From the NCBI RefSeq assembly GCF_037975245.1, contig NC_092578.1, positions 14,492,321 through 14,556,320 of the forward strand: DNA of 64,000 nucleotides, read 5' to 3'. This DNA is from Apostichopus japonicus (taxonomy: Eukaryota > Echinodermata > Holothuroidea > Aspidochirotida > Stichopodidae). The notes beneath the pieces are model-generated. The model did no database searches, had not been told where the DNA came from, and saw only the letters and a program-made list of their open reading frames with translations. Below, in pieces: positions 14,301 through 22,491 of the stretch (position 1 is its first letter; the number at the start of each line of letters is the position of its first letter). Position numbers and translations under genes: made by a program.

Positions 14301-15767
14301 TTTACCTTCTTTCTGCCACATCAACTGCTAAATAAAAGTATGTAAACTACTAGTATATACCACAATAGGTACTACCAGTGTATACCACAATAGGTACTAC
14401 CAGTGTATACCACAATAGGTACTACCAGTGTATACCACAATAGGTACTACCAGTACATACCATAAAAGGTACTAGTATATACCACAATAGGTACTACTAG
14501 TATATACCACAATAGGTACTACTAGTATATATACCACAATATGTACTACTAGTATATACCACAATAGGTACAACTAGTATATACCACAATAGGTACTACC
14601 AGTATTATACCACAATAGTAACTACTAGTATATACCACAATATGTACTACTAGTATATACCACAATAGGTACTACCAGTACATACCACAATAGGTACTAC
14701 TAGTATACCACAATAGGTACTACCAGTACATACCACAATATGTACTACTAGTATAAACCACAATAGGTACTACTAGTATATACCACAATATGTACTACTA
14801 GTATATACCACAATAGGTACTACTAGTATATACCACAATAGGTACTACCAGTATATACCACAATAGTAACTACTAGTATATACCACAATATGTACTACTA
14901 GTATATACCACAATAGGTACTACCAGTACATACCACAATAGGTACTACTAGTATACCACAATAGGTACTACCAGTACATACCATAAAAGGTACTAGTATA
15001 TACCACAATAGGTACTACTAGTATATACCACAATATGTACTACTAGTATAAACCACAATAGGTACTACAAGTATATACCACAATATGTACTACTAGTATA
15101 TACCACAATAGGTACTACTAATATATACCACAATAGGTACAACTAGTATATACCACAATAGCTAATACAAGTATATACCACAATAGGTATACTACCAGTA
15201 TATACCACAATAGGTACTACCAGTATATACCACAATAGGTACTACTAGTATACCACAATATGTACTACTAGTATACCACAATTAGGTAAGTGACATCGGC
15301 CTAAATGTTTAACTGTCGGAAAATAGTCCGATAGTGATCTACTGTACTGTCATGATTGTCTTTGGCATTTTTTGAGTAGACCATTATTATTCTCCTTCAT
15401 CCTTGGGTGTTGCAGAGGACTCAATGAAATAAGATGGTCTAAAAACTTGTAGGACTGAAGGTGATTTAATTTAAGGCAGTTATAAAATCCTAGTGCTGGG
15501 GTGCACTATGCTAACCTTTGAGCTTTTCTTGCTCAAAATCTAAACGGTCTTGGTGGCAAAAGGTTGAACGTGCTTTGATAGCCCAAGCTATCAGGTATCA
15601 TATGGTGGGAAGGACATGTCAGTTGAAAACTTCTATGGCTATGCTAGCTCTCTAGCAGCCTTGGAAAGTGACAAATTTTTCAGTGTAAGTCAATGGAGCA
15701 ATAAATTGTGGTATGACACTGGCCTTTAGAGTGTGGGGATCAGTCAGGTGTAAAGCAGTAACAATAG

Positions 15768-15862
<95 letters not shown>

Positions 15863-18844
15863 GTACTGATGAGTACAAAAGTACTCTCTTAACACTGATA
15901 GACCAATACAGATTTGATCTAGCAATTACAACAAATGATCATTCAATAGTACTTATATTAGCTGATTGTCATTGCAATTTACATCACAACAATCTTTTTT
16001 GTGTGTAATTCTTTTATCAAACCAACTTAACATCAGCACAGCAACCTTTACAATTACAAACTTATACCTTTTTCATAACAGTTAGTTTGCAGTAGTCTAC
16101 CTAACCTTTTTTGCATCATAGAAGGCAGGATTATATTGACAAAGACGGTCAGAGTTTAAGGTTTTGGTTGTGAGTGTTTGTAGTAAATATGGTCTGAGTT
16201 GTTGGTATAGGTTTAAGGTACATGGATACAGTTATTATCATCAATCTCTACTAATTGTAACATTTCACAGAATCAGAAATATGTTACTTCAAAGCATTTA
16301 ATCCTCACCATTCCTTTTTTGTTCTGTTTCTCTGAAGTGATTGTAACATTCCCCCCCCCCCCAAAGTTAAGATATGTTACTTCAAAACATTTACACCTCA
16401 TTTTTTTTTGGGGGGGGGGGGTTGTTAGTCTGTTGGAGTGCAATTCCACAGTTTGCAGAGCGTACTTAAAACACAATAATTGATGAATTCTAAAATACTG
16501 GTGAGAGTTATTATATGTGTATTGATAACAATATAGCCTGGAAATATAGATGTGAACAATGAAAGTGTTCTTGGCACAGGCTATGTGATGAAATAGCTAA
16601 TGAAATAGCCCTAGAAGGCCTTTTTTTATTATGTAGTAACTATGTTGTCAGAGGGACCAACTTGTTAATGCATGTTATATATCACATGTAATAAAAGGGT
16701 AAACAAATCACTTGCTGTCTTTCACAGCCTATACTTTTTTAACCTCTGTTATAAATTCTGCTCTCATACTGCCAGTTTCGTTGAATATCCAAGTCGCATT
16801 CTGAGGTTCCAAATAGCCTTGTAGATTCTGCGTTCGTAGAGGACATTCTTGTATCAGCTCATTGACCAAACTTCTCTTCATGTGACACACTTCACTTTCT
16901 GGAAAATAAAACCATGGGAGATGATAAATGAGAACACATTAATCTCCAAATAAAGATTTACGAAAAAAAAAGTTCAAAAAGTAAATAGCCAATTGCCTTC
17001 CAATACTGCCATTTTTTTCTTCTTTTTCTGACAGCCCAAATTTTCGGCCTCACTTGTCTAGATGCATGGCCTTGTGAATAGGCTACTAACAGCTAGAACA
17101 CTGCTATCACACCCTCATAGTAGTACCCCATGCATGTTGCAATAGGACTAAGGGGACATATACAGTACTGTCTCGACCAGCATGATCTGTAGAAAAGTTC
17201 TACTACACTATAGGGTTGACTAAATACGATTAAGTGTAGACTTGCATGCAATACTCTTTCTGGGGACATTAGGTACAATATAATGGTGTTAATGTCAGCT
17301 CCTTCTGATGTGTATAAGTTTACCCAAAAACTCTTTCTCTTCTTCTTGTTTTTTATTGGAGGGGGGTGGGGGGGGGAAGAATCTCTTAACTACATCTCCC
17401 CATGCCATTTCTTTTGCCATGAGAATTCAGTCATATTTTTCATCTTAATTCTTTCAGCTTACATATGGTACCTTCCTCCACATCCCTTCTGCATCAATCT
17501 CAGATGCATGCTGACTCATCAAGTTATTTGGTTAATTAAAACCCAGAGAACTGCATTGATGGTTTTACAAAATTTCAATGTAGATTTTGTTCAATTTAGA
17601 GTTTAGCAACACCAGCTAGGCAGCTGCTTTCAAGACTTTGCCAATCCTATTTAGCAATCCTCACCGAAGCAATCCATTTCGTCCTGACCATCCCCGCAGT
17701 CATCAATGCTGTTACAAATGGCAGCCATCTGGATACACAAACCAGTTGATGTGCACCTGAATCCAGTTCCTCCACCCACTATTTCACAAGCTGTTAATAG
17801 AAAGAATTTATAAGGTTATATATTTAGACTTTGGAGCTGGTCATCACTCCAATGGAAAACTCAAAATTCAGATGACATAAATACCACCAAACAGTCCTCT
17901 GTTCACCAAATCTACATATCTCTTGTACTGTATATAGCAGATCTTTATCTTTGTTATTTTGATACAAACCAAAAAGCCATATAAAAATTTGTCACGCAGA
18001 ATATGATAGATCATAAAAAAAATTAATATAGTTAAGTTAATCAATAATCATTAATGTAATTGCCCAAAAAACCAAGCAAAGGGTATAGGAAGGACCTGAA
18101 GTCATCAGTCTTGCCCTCAGATATGCTAGAAAGTCAATAATGGTCACTTATCTTCATAGCCTTTCAAGACTGAGGCATTTGTCTGACACCCTCATACCGC
18201 CATTTGTTCCCTCAAACATACAGTGCAGTTTCAAGCCAGGGAGTTATAACAACTCCCTGATCAAACAGCCAAAGTGGACATACAGGTCTCTGTGATTGGG
18301 AATTAATTTGGAGTGTCTGAACAGGGATTTGTTCCATAACAACTCCCTGGATTTTGGAAACTAGCAAATGTTAACACTCTAAATTTAGGAGCAATGACAT
18401 GTGCAGACATTTAAAGCCATGACTTCTCATCTCCAAAGTTGAAGGGTATAGACATGAAACTTACTGAAAATGTAATCTCTCACCTTGGTCCATCGCATCC
18501 AAGCTGTACCATGACATAAATGGCATCATACAAATCATCTTTGATGGAATGAAAGGTAGATATCAAACTAGATGGGAATATATCATAACCTGATCATCAG
18601 GATGTAAATTTAACTCCCAGCAAAGATCAGACTCACTGCAAGAGTGTAAACAAATACAACAGTCTATTACTGTATACTTACGTTCATAGCCGGCCGGAAT
18701 TGTATCTTCTGTTGTAACTGTTGGTTCAGTTTGTTGCGACTGAACACTGGGGGGAGCACACAAGAAAAACAGCAGGAAAACTATTAGCGTAACACTAAAC
18801 AGAAGCCTCCTGCCAATGATGCCCTGGATAAAGGAAAGACTCAT
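584..18844 (-). CDS. Multi-exon LDLa/Ig extracellular protein gene (12 exons, 3' end off the left edge)
   Basis: Joining 12 GT-AG exons on the minus strand gives about 868 codons with consistent phases at all 11 junctions. The order is signal peptide (residues 1-36), LDLa (about 55-97), module 1 (97-269), LDLa (270-313), module 2 (314-489), Ig-like (490-580), module 3 (580-778), Ig-like (779-868). Domain borders fall on phase-1 introns, as is usual for shuffled extracellular modules. No membrane segment is present in the part seen. The protein is probably secreted or membrane-anchored by a part outside the window. LDLa domains bind calcium and protein ligands and Ig domains bind proteins, so a receptor, adhesion or matrix role is an inference. 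The exons are listed one by one below. I do not recognise an orthologue. Confidence 0.85.
1565..1990. repeat. GCATGC-rich minisatellite block
   Basis: Within the intron between exons 11 and 12, a block rich in GCATGC carries about four copies of a 34-base unit (TGCATGCGTGCCCGGAGC followed by ATGCAATTTTATCCCC, about 1772-1905). It is flanked by longer partial duplications containing CATGCATGCAAACGTTTG and GTTCCCCACACGC. The unit is largely self-complementary at GCATGC, so open frames here on both strands reflect the repeat and not genes. Confidence 0.8.
2189..2318. repeat. 65-bp tandem duplication
   Basis: A 65-base segment beginning TGACGCCCTCTGAAAATA and ending TTGTCGCTACA is present twice head to tail with no visible difference, suggesting a recent duplication inside the intron. 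Confidence 0.9.
2380..2406. repeat. Short palindromic repeat, copy 1
   Basis: The sequence starts CAGGGAGT and ends AACAACTCCCTG, so its two ends pair. Related copies occur at 11410, 18237, 18322, 34300 and 36137. Confidence 0.65.
2407..3567. other. Intron remainder, simple sequence
   Basis: This holds a short repeated GGCTCCCGAAACGGCT motif (about 3047-3096), a G-run at 3139-3150 and a GGGGAG simple repeat at 3221-3248. No exon-like signal compatible with the gene is seen. Confidence 0.5.
3568..4164 (-). CDS. Exon 11: module 3, whole in one exon, with a furin-like site
   Basis: The 597-base exon is phase 1-1, with acceptor GTCTTTCAG and donor GTATGG (G at 3567). It encodes about 199 residues starting DFQDCETD. 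The cysteine tail is C-x4-C-x12-C-x22-C, ending FQTLC, parallel to exons 4 and 8. Residues [10 protein letters not shown], in the middle, contain an R-x-K-R furin-type cleavage motif. The frame stays open past the donor to a TGA at 3500-3502; the earlier donor was chosen because it gives phase 1 into exon 12. A 3' end within this exon as an alternative isoform cannot be excluded. Confidence 0.8.
4165..5296. other. Intron between exons 10 and 11
   Basis: AT-rich intron. A phrase containing TTTTCAACAAAATG and AATTGTTCAGTTAAAA is repeated near 4665-4760. No gene or known element is recognised. Confidence 0.5.
5297..5364 (-). CDS. Exon 10: end of Ig-like domain 1
   Basis: This 68-base exon enters in phase 2 and leaves in phase 1, with acceptor TTGATAAAG and donor GTAAGC. 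It encodes [10 protein letters not shown], with the F-strand cysteine of the Ig fold, then a G strand ending ITRF. The usual D-x-G-x-Y before the second cysteine is replaced by E-N-E-S-F, so the domain is divergent. Phase agreement on both sides supports this short exon. Confidence 0.78.
5824..6025 (-). CDS. Exon 9: first part of Ig-like domain 1
   Basis: Acceptor GACCACAG starts the exon in phase 1 and the donor GTAGGA closes it in phase 2. The translated start is [10 protein letters not shown], followed by the B-strand cysteine (ALCQAEG) and the core tryptophan (IVWLDG) of an I-set-like immunoglobulin fold. The domain is completed by exon 10. An intron inside an Ig domain is common in animals. 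Confidence 0.8.
6770..7064 (-). CDS. Exon 8: C-terminal part of module 2 (four-cysteine tail)
   Basis: The 295-base exon runs from phase 0 to phase 1, with acceptor CTCATATAG and donor GTGAGT. It encodes about 98 residues beginning FESDIVYS and ending AYENCFG. An alternative acceptor 23 bases further in (TTTACAG) breaks the phase with exon 7 and was not used. The cysteine tail is C-x5-C-x16-C-x15-C, comparable to exons 4 and 11. The next exon starts an Ig domain. Confidence 0.8.
7325..7700 (+). other. Possible transposon fragment in an intron
   Basis: The segment starts with GACGTTTCGATCCTAGCA and a duplicated CTTCTTCAGAGGCTAAA, a type of sequence often seen at ends of dispersed elements in marine invertebrates. 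It then has an open 92-codon frame (7415-7693) without recognised domains. It lies between exons 7 and 8 and has no frame fitting the host gene. I read it as an old mobile-element piece; the family is uncertain. Confidence 0.3.
7941..8036 (-). CDS. Exon 7: central part of module 2
   Basis: This 96-base exon is phase 0-0, with acceptor TTGCCACAG and donor GTAAGT. It encodes 32 residues ([10 protein letters not shown] to LYWSVY). The other two forward frames hit stops within a few codons. It corresponds to the first third of exon 4, so an intron splits module 2 where module 1 has none. A SINE lies just upstream in the adjacent intron. Confidence 0.78.
8080..8290 (+). mobile_element. tRNA-derived SINE
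   Basis: TGGTCAAGTGGTTAAGGC at 8086-8103 resembles the A box of a Leu/Ser-type tRNA. It is followed by a degenerate B-box region and then CCTTGGGCAAGGCAC at 8150-8164, a segment shared by many deuterostome SINEs and their partner LINE tails. No intact tRNA cloverleaf is present. The element sits in the intron just upstream of exon 7. Confidence 0.65.
8291..9019. other. Intron remainder, AT-rich
   Basis: AT-rich intron between exons 6 and 7. Nothing recognised on either strand. Confidence 0.5.
9020..9251. repeat. 58-bp minisatellite, about four copies
   Basis: The phrase AATGGATCAAAGGTCAGC recurs at 9034, 9092, 9150 and 9208, giving a period of 58. Copies differ at a few bases. The apparent plus-strand reading frames across it come from the repeat. 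Confidence 0.9.
9493..9629 (-). CDS. Exon 6: N-terminal part of module 2
   Basis: The 137-base exon enters in phase 1 and leaves in phase 0, with acceptor CTTCTGTAG and donor GTAGGT. It encodes about 46 residues starting ECPPYFG and ending VYITE. Phase pattern, length and the terminal ITE match exon 3, so the two are likely duplicates. It carries N-glycosylation sequons (NAT, NKS) and two cysteines. Confidence 0.8.
9870..10210 (-). mobile_element. tRNA-derived SINE fragments (minus strand)
   Basis: A perfect RNA polymerase III B box, GGTTCAAATCC, is present on the minus strand at 10144-10154, next to ATTTCTCTTATAATCA. A second, degenerate B-box-like copy with the same neighbouring words (TGACTTCTGGGTTA) lies at 9883-9907. 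These look like SINE pieces; boundaries are approximate. Confidence 0.5.
10211..11210. other. Intron remainder between exons 5 and 6
   Basis: AT-rich sequence without a recognised gene or element. Confidence 0.5.
11211..11342 (-). CDS. Exon 5: second LDLa domain
   Basis: This 132-base exon is phase 1-1, with acceptor TTTTTAG and donor GTAAGT. It encodes 44 residues with six cysteines in LDLa order and the calcium-binding run [10 protein letters not shown]. It is a second complete LDL-receptor class A repeat and follows module 1 immediately, so LDLa plus module is the repeating architectural unit in the N-terminal half of the protein. Confidence 0.9.
11361..11394. repeat. (AT)n microsatellite
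   Basis: About 17 AT units immediately beside exon 5. A short pairing-end repeat copy follows at 11410-11437. Confidence 0.95.
11410..11437. repeat. Short palindromic repeat, copy 2
   Basis: Starts CCTGGGAGAG and ends AACAACTCCCTG. It belongs to the same dispersed family as the copies at 2380, 18237, 18322, 34300 and 36137. Confidence 0.6.
11740..12103 (-). CDS. Exon 4: C-terminal part of module 1 (four-cysteine tail)
   Basis: This 364-base exon runs from phase 0 to phase 1, with acceptor ACAATGCAG and donor GTAAGT. It encodes about 121 residues. The first half looks beta-rich and has NTS and NIT sequons. The second half has cysteines in the pattern C-x6-C-x11-C-x17-C, ending SLESC. The same pattern, with altered spacing, recurs in exons 8 and 11. 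The exon lies directly before the second LDLa exon. The family is not recognised. Confidence 0.82.
12206..12496. mobile_element. hAT-type miniature element (CAGGYGCGTAGCC ends)
   Basis: The terminal inverted repeats are CAGGTGCGTAGCC at the left and GGCTACGCGCCTG at the right. The element is flanked by a perfect 8-base duplication, ACAAGACC (12198-12205 and 12497-12504). Eight-base duplications and CAGG-type ends fit the hAT superfamily. It carries no transposase and sits in the intron just upstream of exon 4. Related copies or parts occur near 19189, 23820, 29390, 30927, 44118 and 46273. Confidence 0.88.
12505..14344. other. Intron between exons 3 and 4, left part
   Basis: No exon fits the phase 0 to phase 0 chain between exons 3 and 4. 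Short open frames on both strands lack domains. I see no element here with clear ends. Confidence 0.5.
14345..15288. repeat. 25-bp satellite array, about 37 units
   Basis: The unit is about AGTATATACCACAATAGG plus TACTACT, repeated for about 945 bases with variants (TATGTACT, CCAGTACA, shortened units). Variant groups recur about 249 bases apart (for example CAATAGTAAC at 14612 and 14861), a ten-unit higher-order duplication. The unit contains the palindrome ACTAGT. It is in the intron between exons 3 and 4. Confidence 0.92.
15774..15862. repeat. (AT)n microsatellite
   Basis: Almost uninterrupted AT dinucleotides. Any reading frame through it (Ile/Tyr repeats) is an artefact. Confidence 0.95.
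16744..16898 (-). CDS. Exon 3: N-terminal part of module 1
   Basis: Acceptor TTTTCCAG starts the exon in phase 1. It encodes about 51 residues, beginning [10 protein letters not shown] and ending EFITE. The donor is either GTTAAA (G at 16743) or GTATAG (G at 16734), both in phase 0. I chose the first because exon 6, the equivalent exon of module 2, ends YITE at a canonical GTAGGT donor. The exon holds Cys residues and N-linked glycosylation sequons (NAT, NET). The family is not recognised. Confidence 0.72.
17665..17790 (-). CDS. Exon 2: first LDLa domain
   Basis: This 126-base exon is phase 1-1 and is flanked by acceptor TTAACAG and donor GTGAGG. Its 42 residues hold exactly six cysteines in LDLa spacing. 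They end with [12 protein letters not shown], which carries the acidic calcium-binding residues of the family. It encodes one complete LDL-receptor class A repeat, a small disulfide-bonded ligand-binding module. A symmetrical phase-1 exon holding one domain is the standard unit of exon shuffling. Confidence 0.9.
18237..18259. repeat. Short palindromic repeat, copy 3
   Basis: Near-perfect palindrome: CAGGGAGTT, then ATAAC, then AACTCCCTG. Another copy is only 62 bases to the right. Confidence 0.75.
18322..18349. repeat. Short palindromic repeat, copy 4
   Basis: Starts CAGGGATTTG and ends AACAACTCCCTG. Same family as the neighbouring copy at 18237. Confidence 0.65.
18682..18844 (-). CDS. Exon 1: signal peptide and short linker
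   Basis: The ATG at 18844-18842 opens a 54-residue frame. Residues 11-13 are GRR, followed by a hydrophobic core (residues 14-30) and a likely signal cleavage after PPSVQS near residue 36. A Thr-rich linker follows. The exon ends at a strong donor (GTAAGT, G at 18681) in phase 1. A possible acceptor (CTTTCAG) lies 26 bases upstream of the ATG, so the 5' UTR may be spliced and the exon may begin near 18870. Reading past the donor meets no matching domain, which supports the splice. Confidence 0.85.
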
Positions 18845-19184
18845 CCTATACTCTGACTGTTAAATCAAACCTGAAAGTAGAAAAGACAAAGTTAGCTAGG
18901 GGCAATTTAGGCCGCATAATTCTTGAATGATCAAAGGGAGATGGGTGTATATAAAAATGATATCATCAAAAGATTAGTGCTCCTACAATGTCATGCCCTA
19001 GCATTTGGAAATGTTCATGTCATATGCATCATTTTGCAATTAAAGTTGTGGTAATTGCTTATCTTAATGCTGCAAGGGGAGGAATGTGTAGGTGGTCATG
19101 CATCATGCCTCCGATTATATCCTAAATAATGATGTTTCTTTTTTTTCATTTCATTTAATTTATTTCGTCTATACATAAGAACAA

Positions 19185-19395
19185 TAGAACAACACGCGCG
19201 TATCCAGGGGGGCGTTGGGGGCGCGCGCCCCCCGGGTAAGAAAAAGAGGAGAGAAAAAAAAAGGAAAAAAGAGGGAGAAAAAAAGAGGAGGGAGGAGAGG
19301 AAGGAAGGGAAGAGAAAAAGAAGAAAGAGAGAAAAAGGAGAAAAGGAGGGAGTAGAAGATAAACGTCAAGATACCGGGAAGAGAACTTGAGAGGA
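19185..19395. mobile_element. Truncated hAT-type miniature element with purine-rich body
   Basis: GCGCGTATCCAGGGGGGCG at the left matches the left end of the complete relative at 30927, as does the following long A/G-rich body (AAGAAAAAGAGGAGAG and so on). The right terminal repeat is absent, so the copy is truncated. Minus-strand frames of Phe/Ser/Leu/Pro through the purine tract are not genes. Confidence 0.65.
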
Positions 19396-19557
19396 ACAGT
19401 CATAATTACAGTGCTGATCACTATTATATACTAGGGTAGCCAGTGACGAATCGAGGATTACGGATGGGTGTGCGCCTCACCCTTCCCCTTACACCGACCA
19501 ACTCCATTTTTGACGTTTCCATTTTTCCTCTCTCACTAATGTAGATATATATATATT

Positions 19558-20012
19558 TACTTTGATTATTGTAACTCTTTGTTTTATGGTCTTCCCAGTT
19601 CTTCCCTTAATAAGTTACAGCGTGTACAAAATATGGCTGCCCGTATCATCCTAAATTTGAACAATTATGACAGTATATCTTCTGCTTTTAAACTTCTCCA
19701 CAGGCTTCCGATAAAGGATCGTATCGATTTTAAAATTTTATCACTCACTTATAACTTGCTTCACGGATCTGCACCATCTTATCTGAAGGACCTTCTTAAA
19801 CCACGGTCAGTGAGCTACTCCATACGATCTCATGACAGTTTGATTTTAACTACCCCCCCCCCCGCACTCGCTGCAAGTCTCTTGGTGACCGTTCTTTTTG
19901 TGTCTGTGCCCCCAAATTGTGGAATGCACTCCCATTTTCTATTCGCAATTCAAGTACTGTAAGTTCATTTAAATCCAGTCTTAAGACTTTCATTTTCACA
20001 CGTGTATATAAT
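19558..20012 (+). pseudogene. CR1/L2-type LINE reverse transcriptase C-terminus (frameshifted)
   Basis: The frame begins YFDYCNSLFYGLP, then LQRVQNMAARII and LHRLPIKDRI, the standard C-terminal signature of CR1/L2/Rex-type LINE reverse transcriptases. A frameshift in a C-run near 19855-19865 moves the rest (RSLGDRSFCVCAPKLWN and so on, to a TAA at 20010-20012) to another frame. The catalytic core is absent, so this is a 5'-truncated dead copy. Its 3' region continues to an AATAAT tail at about 20300-20320. Confidence 0.85.
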
Positions 20013-20280
20013 TAATCTAGTTTTACTTATTATCTCATTCTTTTATGTATTTATCTCTTACTATTGTTTTATCCTTTTTTATTTTAGTGGCATGGTATAT
20101 GTACTGTCTTCATTTTCTCCATCGTTAATGGATTTGTTTATCCTTTTAGGGTTCTCTGCAGTGTTTTTATGATTTTTACCACTTTCATATGATTAACATG
20201 GTTTCTTAATTTTCGTTAAGTTTTATACCTTTACTCTTTTAAGTTTGTACAGCGCCATAGCTTATGTTTTTACATATATA

Positions 20281-20319
20281 TGTGCGCTTTAGAAATGTTT
20301 AAATAATAATAATAATAAC

Positions 20320-20380
<61 letters not shown>

Positions 20381-20512
20381 GGTACTATATATGATAACGA
20401 GTGTGTGTATGGACGCCTTAAATTGTACAATTGTGCTATGAAACCAACTGTGGCTGGTCTCAAACTCGACCGAGTCATCGGCGCTTTAGAAATGTTTAAA
20501 TAATAATAATAG

Positions 20513-20566
<54 letters not shown>
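20281..20566 (+). repeat. Two LINE-type tails and (TA)n microsatellites
   Basis: GCGCTTTAGAAATGTTTAAA followed by AATAAT repeats occurs twice (about 20284-20318 and 20481-20515), each followed by a long TA array (20322-20378 and 20515-20566). The repeated tail suggests either a second LINE end or a local duplication. Confidence 0.75.
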
Positions 20567-20568
<2 letters not shown>

Positions 20569-20839
20569 TTCTACTACTACTTATGTATATATACCACTTC
20601 CGACTTGCAATTTCCCAAGATCAGGCCCCGAAAAATCCAAGAAATCCCAAGGGCACTGTACTGTATGGATATCTAGCAATATCCGAAGCGATAGGGATGA
20701 AAATCCCAAGATCTTCCCTTAACTGAAGGCAGATAGAAAATCGAAGCCTTCAGTGTGTAATGAACTTGAAACTGTGCGTCTTTCGAAATGAAAAGAATTT
20801 GGGGCAAAGTAGCGTAACTCCTATGCCTATACCTACAAT

Positions 20840-21540
20840 ATGGATCGCTTCCTTGTCAGGGGAAAGTCTTCAGCCCCTACTTCTTCCTCAGGATGCCCAT
20901 CAGATCTGGGCAAAGATTTGCCAGAGAGACCAATTTTAGCGTCATATCCGCCTACAAAATTTGGGGCAAGGCACAGATCATTCAATAAGGGGTGGTATGA
21001 TCAATACCCATGGATAGAGTATTCAATCTCAACGGACCGGGTTTTTTGTTATACCTGTAGAAACTCTGCATCAATTAGATCATTAAAAGACAGAACATTC
21101 AACATACAAGGATTTAATCAGGGAAACTCTGCAATGGAGAATTAAGGGGGAGGGTTTCGTTAAGCACAATGGGTCAGAGACTCACATTCAGGCTATGAAC
21201 TTGTGGAGAGAAAGAGATATCCGAAGTCATCAGGGAAGTGGGGTTCATCAGCAACTGTGAGAAGGACAACTGGAGAAAAATAGGTACTATCTTTGCAGTA
21301 TCTTTGATGTAATTAAATTTCTTGCCATGAATGAAATGGCATTTCGGGGAAATAACGAAACTGTGGGGGAATTGCAAAAGCCGGGCGATTTATACTCGGG
21401 GGAAAGTTTAAGCAACTTTTGTTATTCACTGCAGAAAGTACGGCAAATGCTATAATTGACGTGATTGAAAAGGCAGGACTGTAACCTGAAAGATTATTAG
21501 CCAATCATATGACGGAGCTAGTGTCGTGTCAGAAAGATTG
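20840..21540 (+). pseudogene. hAT-type transposase relic (DUF4371/ZMYM-like, TTF zinc finger)
   Basis: The first frame (20840-21145) contains FNKGWYDQYPWIEYS and VFCYTCRNS, typical of the N-terminal TTF-type zinc-finger region of ZMYM/DUF4371 hAT transposase-like proteins. After a frameshift near 21140 the match continues with FVKHNGSETHIQAMNLW. A further segment at 21268-21365 includes YYLCSIFDVIKFLAMNEMAF and FRGNNE. Several shifts and stops break it, and the catalytic DDE domain is missing. It lies about 100 bases from a miniature element with 8-base duplications. Confidence 0.75.
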
Positions 21541-21637
21541 GGTAATTATATTAAATTTATTATATAAAAAATGATAAAATGACAATGAAATTACAGGATT
21601 TTCAAAAGAGAAGGGGCTGAAGACCAGTACTTATATC

Positions 21638-21885
21638 CAGTGGCGTAGCTAGACTTTTTTCCAGAGGGGCGAAATTCTCAAAATTTCCGACTTTTCACCG
21701 CGATTTTCCGAATTTTCTTCGAACTTTTTTTCCAGAGGGGGCAAGACATCCAGATTTTCTGATTTTCCTTCTAATTTTCAAGAAAAATGGGCCAAATTTG
21801 GTAAATTTTACCCCAGATTTTCCGATTTCAAAAAAAACTTCCGTCAGGGGGGATTTCCCCCTGCCCCCTCTTTCCTACGCCACTG
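21638..21885. mobile_element. hAT-type miniature element (CAGTGGCGTAGC ends)
   Basis: The ends are CAGTGGCGTAGC and, on the right, TACGCCACTG. Perfect 8-base duplications, CTTATATC, flank it (21630-21637 and 21886-21893). The inside is pyrimidine-rich and non-coding. It lies about 100 bases to the right of the broken hAT-type transposase. Confidence 0.88.
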
Positions 21886-22491
21886 CTTATATCATAATTT
21901 ATATCGAAAGAAACTAAGTATGCATCAGACCTTTTAAACTTGTGTATTACTCTCATATAAAATCGTAGGTCCTACAGAAATGTTTCATGAGGCACTCACT
22001 ATAGAAAAAGTCCGTAGGGTGAAGCAAAAACAAAAACAAAATTGTGATTTGCTTTTTTATTTAATGCTGAATCCGACTGTCAGTTGCTTAAGAATGCATA
22101 TTCTGAATGCATCTCATATGCATGCATGCATTGCATGTTTTTTTTTTTACTATACGCATTTTTTCCGAGATAAAAATTTACTTTAGGAAGTGTCAACGAT
22201 TAATTTTTGGCCAGGCTTTTGACAGTACAATAAAAAGTACAGTAGTACAATATTCTCAACCATTTTCCATGCAATGATGTTTGGTGATATATATACAAGA
22301 GCAATCGTTGCATGTGTATCTGTAACTGCATGATATTATATGCGACTCGTTCTCGAACACATATGATGCGTTATATTTATTCTCGTAAAATTATTTGTGA
22401 CCCTCCTTGATACTATGGTGCCCCTCCGTGTAAAAAATCCTGGCTACGGGCCTGACCAGGTGGCCCCGACCAAAAGATGGCTCCCGCTATA

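Noticed and set aside
14345-15288. Regular short repeats that could suggest a CRISPR array
   Set aside because: There are no unique spacers: the units adjoin each other directly, and the genome is eukaryotic. It is a satellite.
15740-15925. Open frames through TA microsatellites (also 11324-11539 and 27291-27485)
   Set aside because: They encode only Ile/Tyr repeats from dinucleotide arrays.
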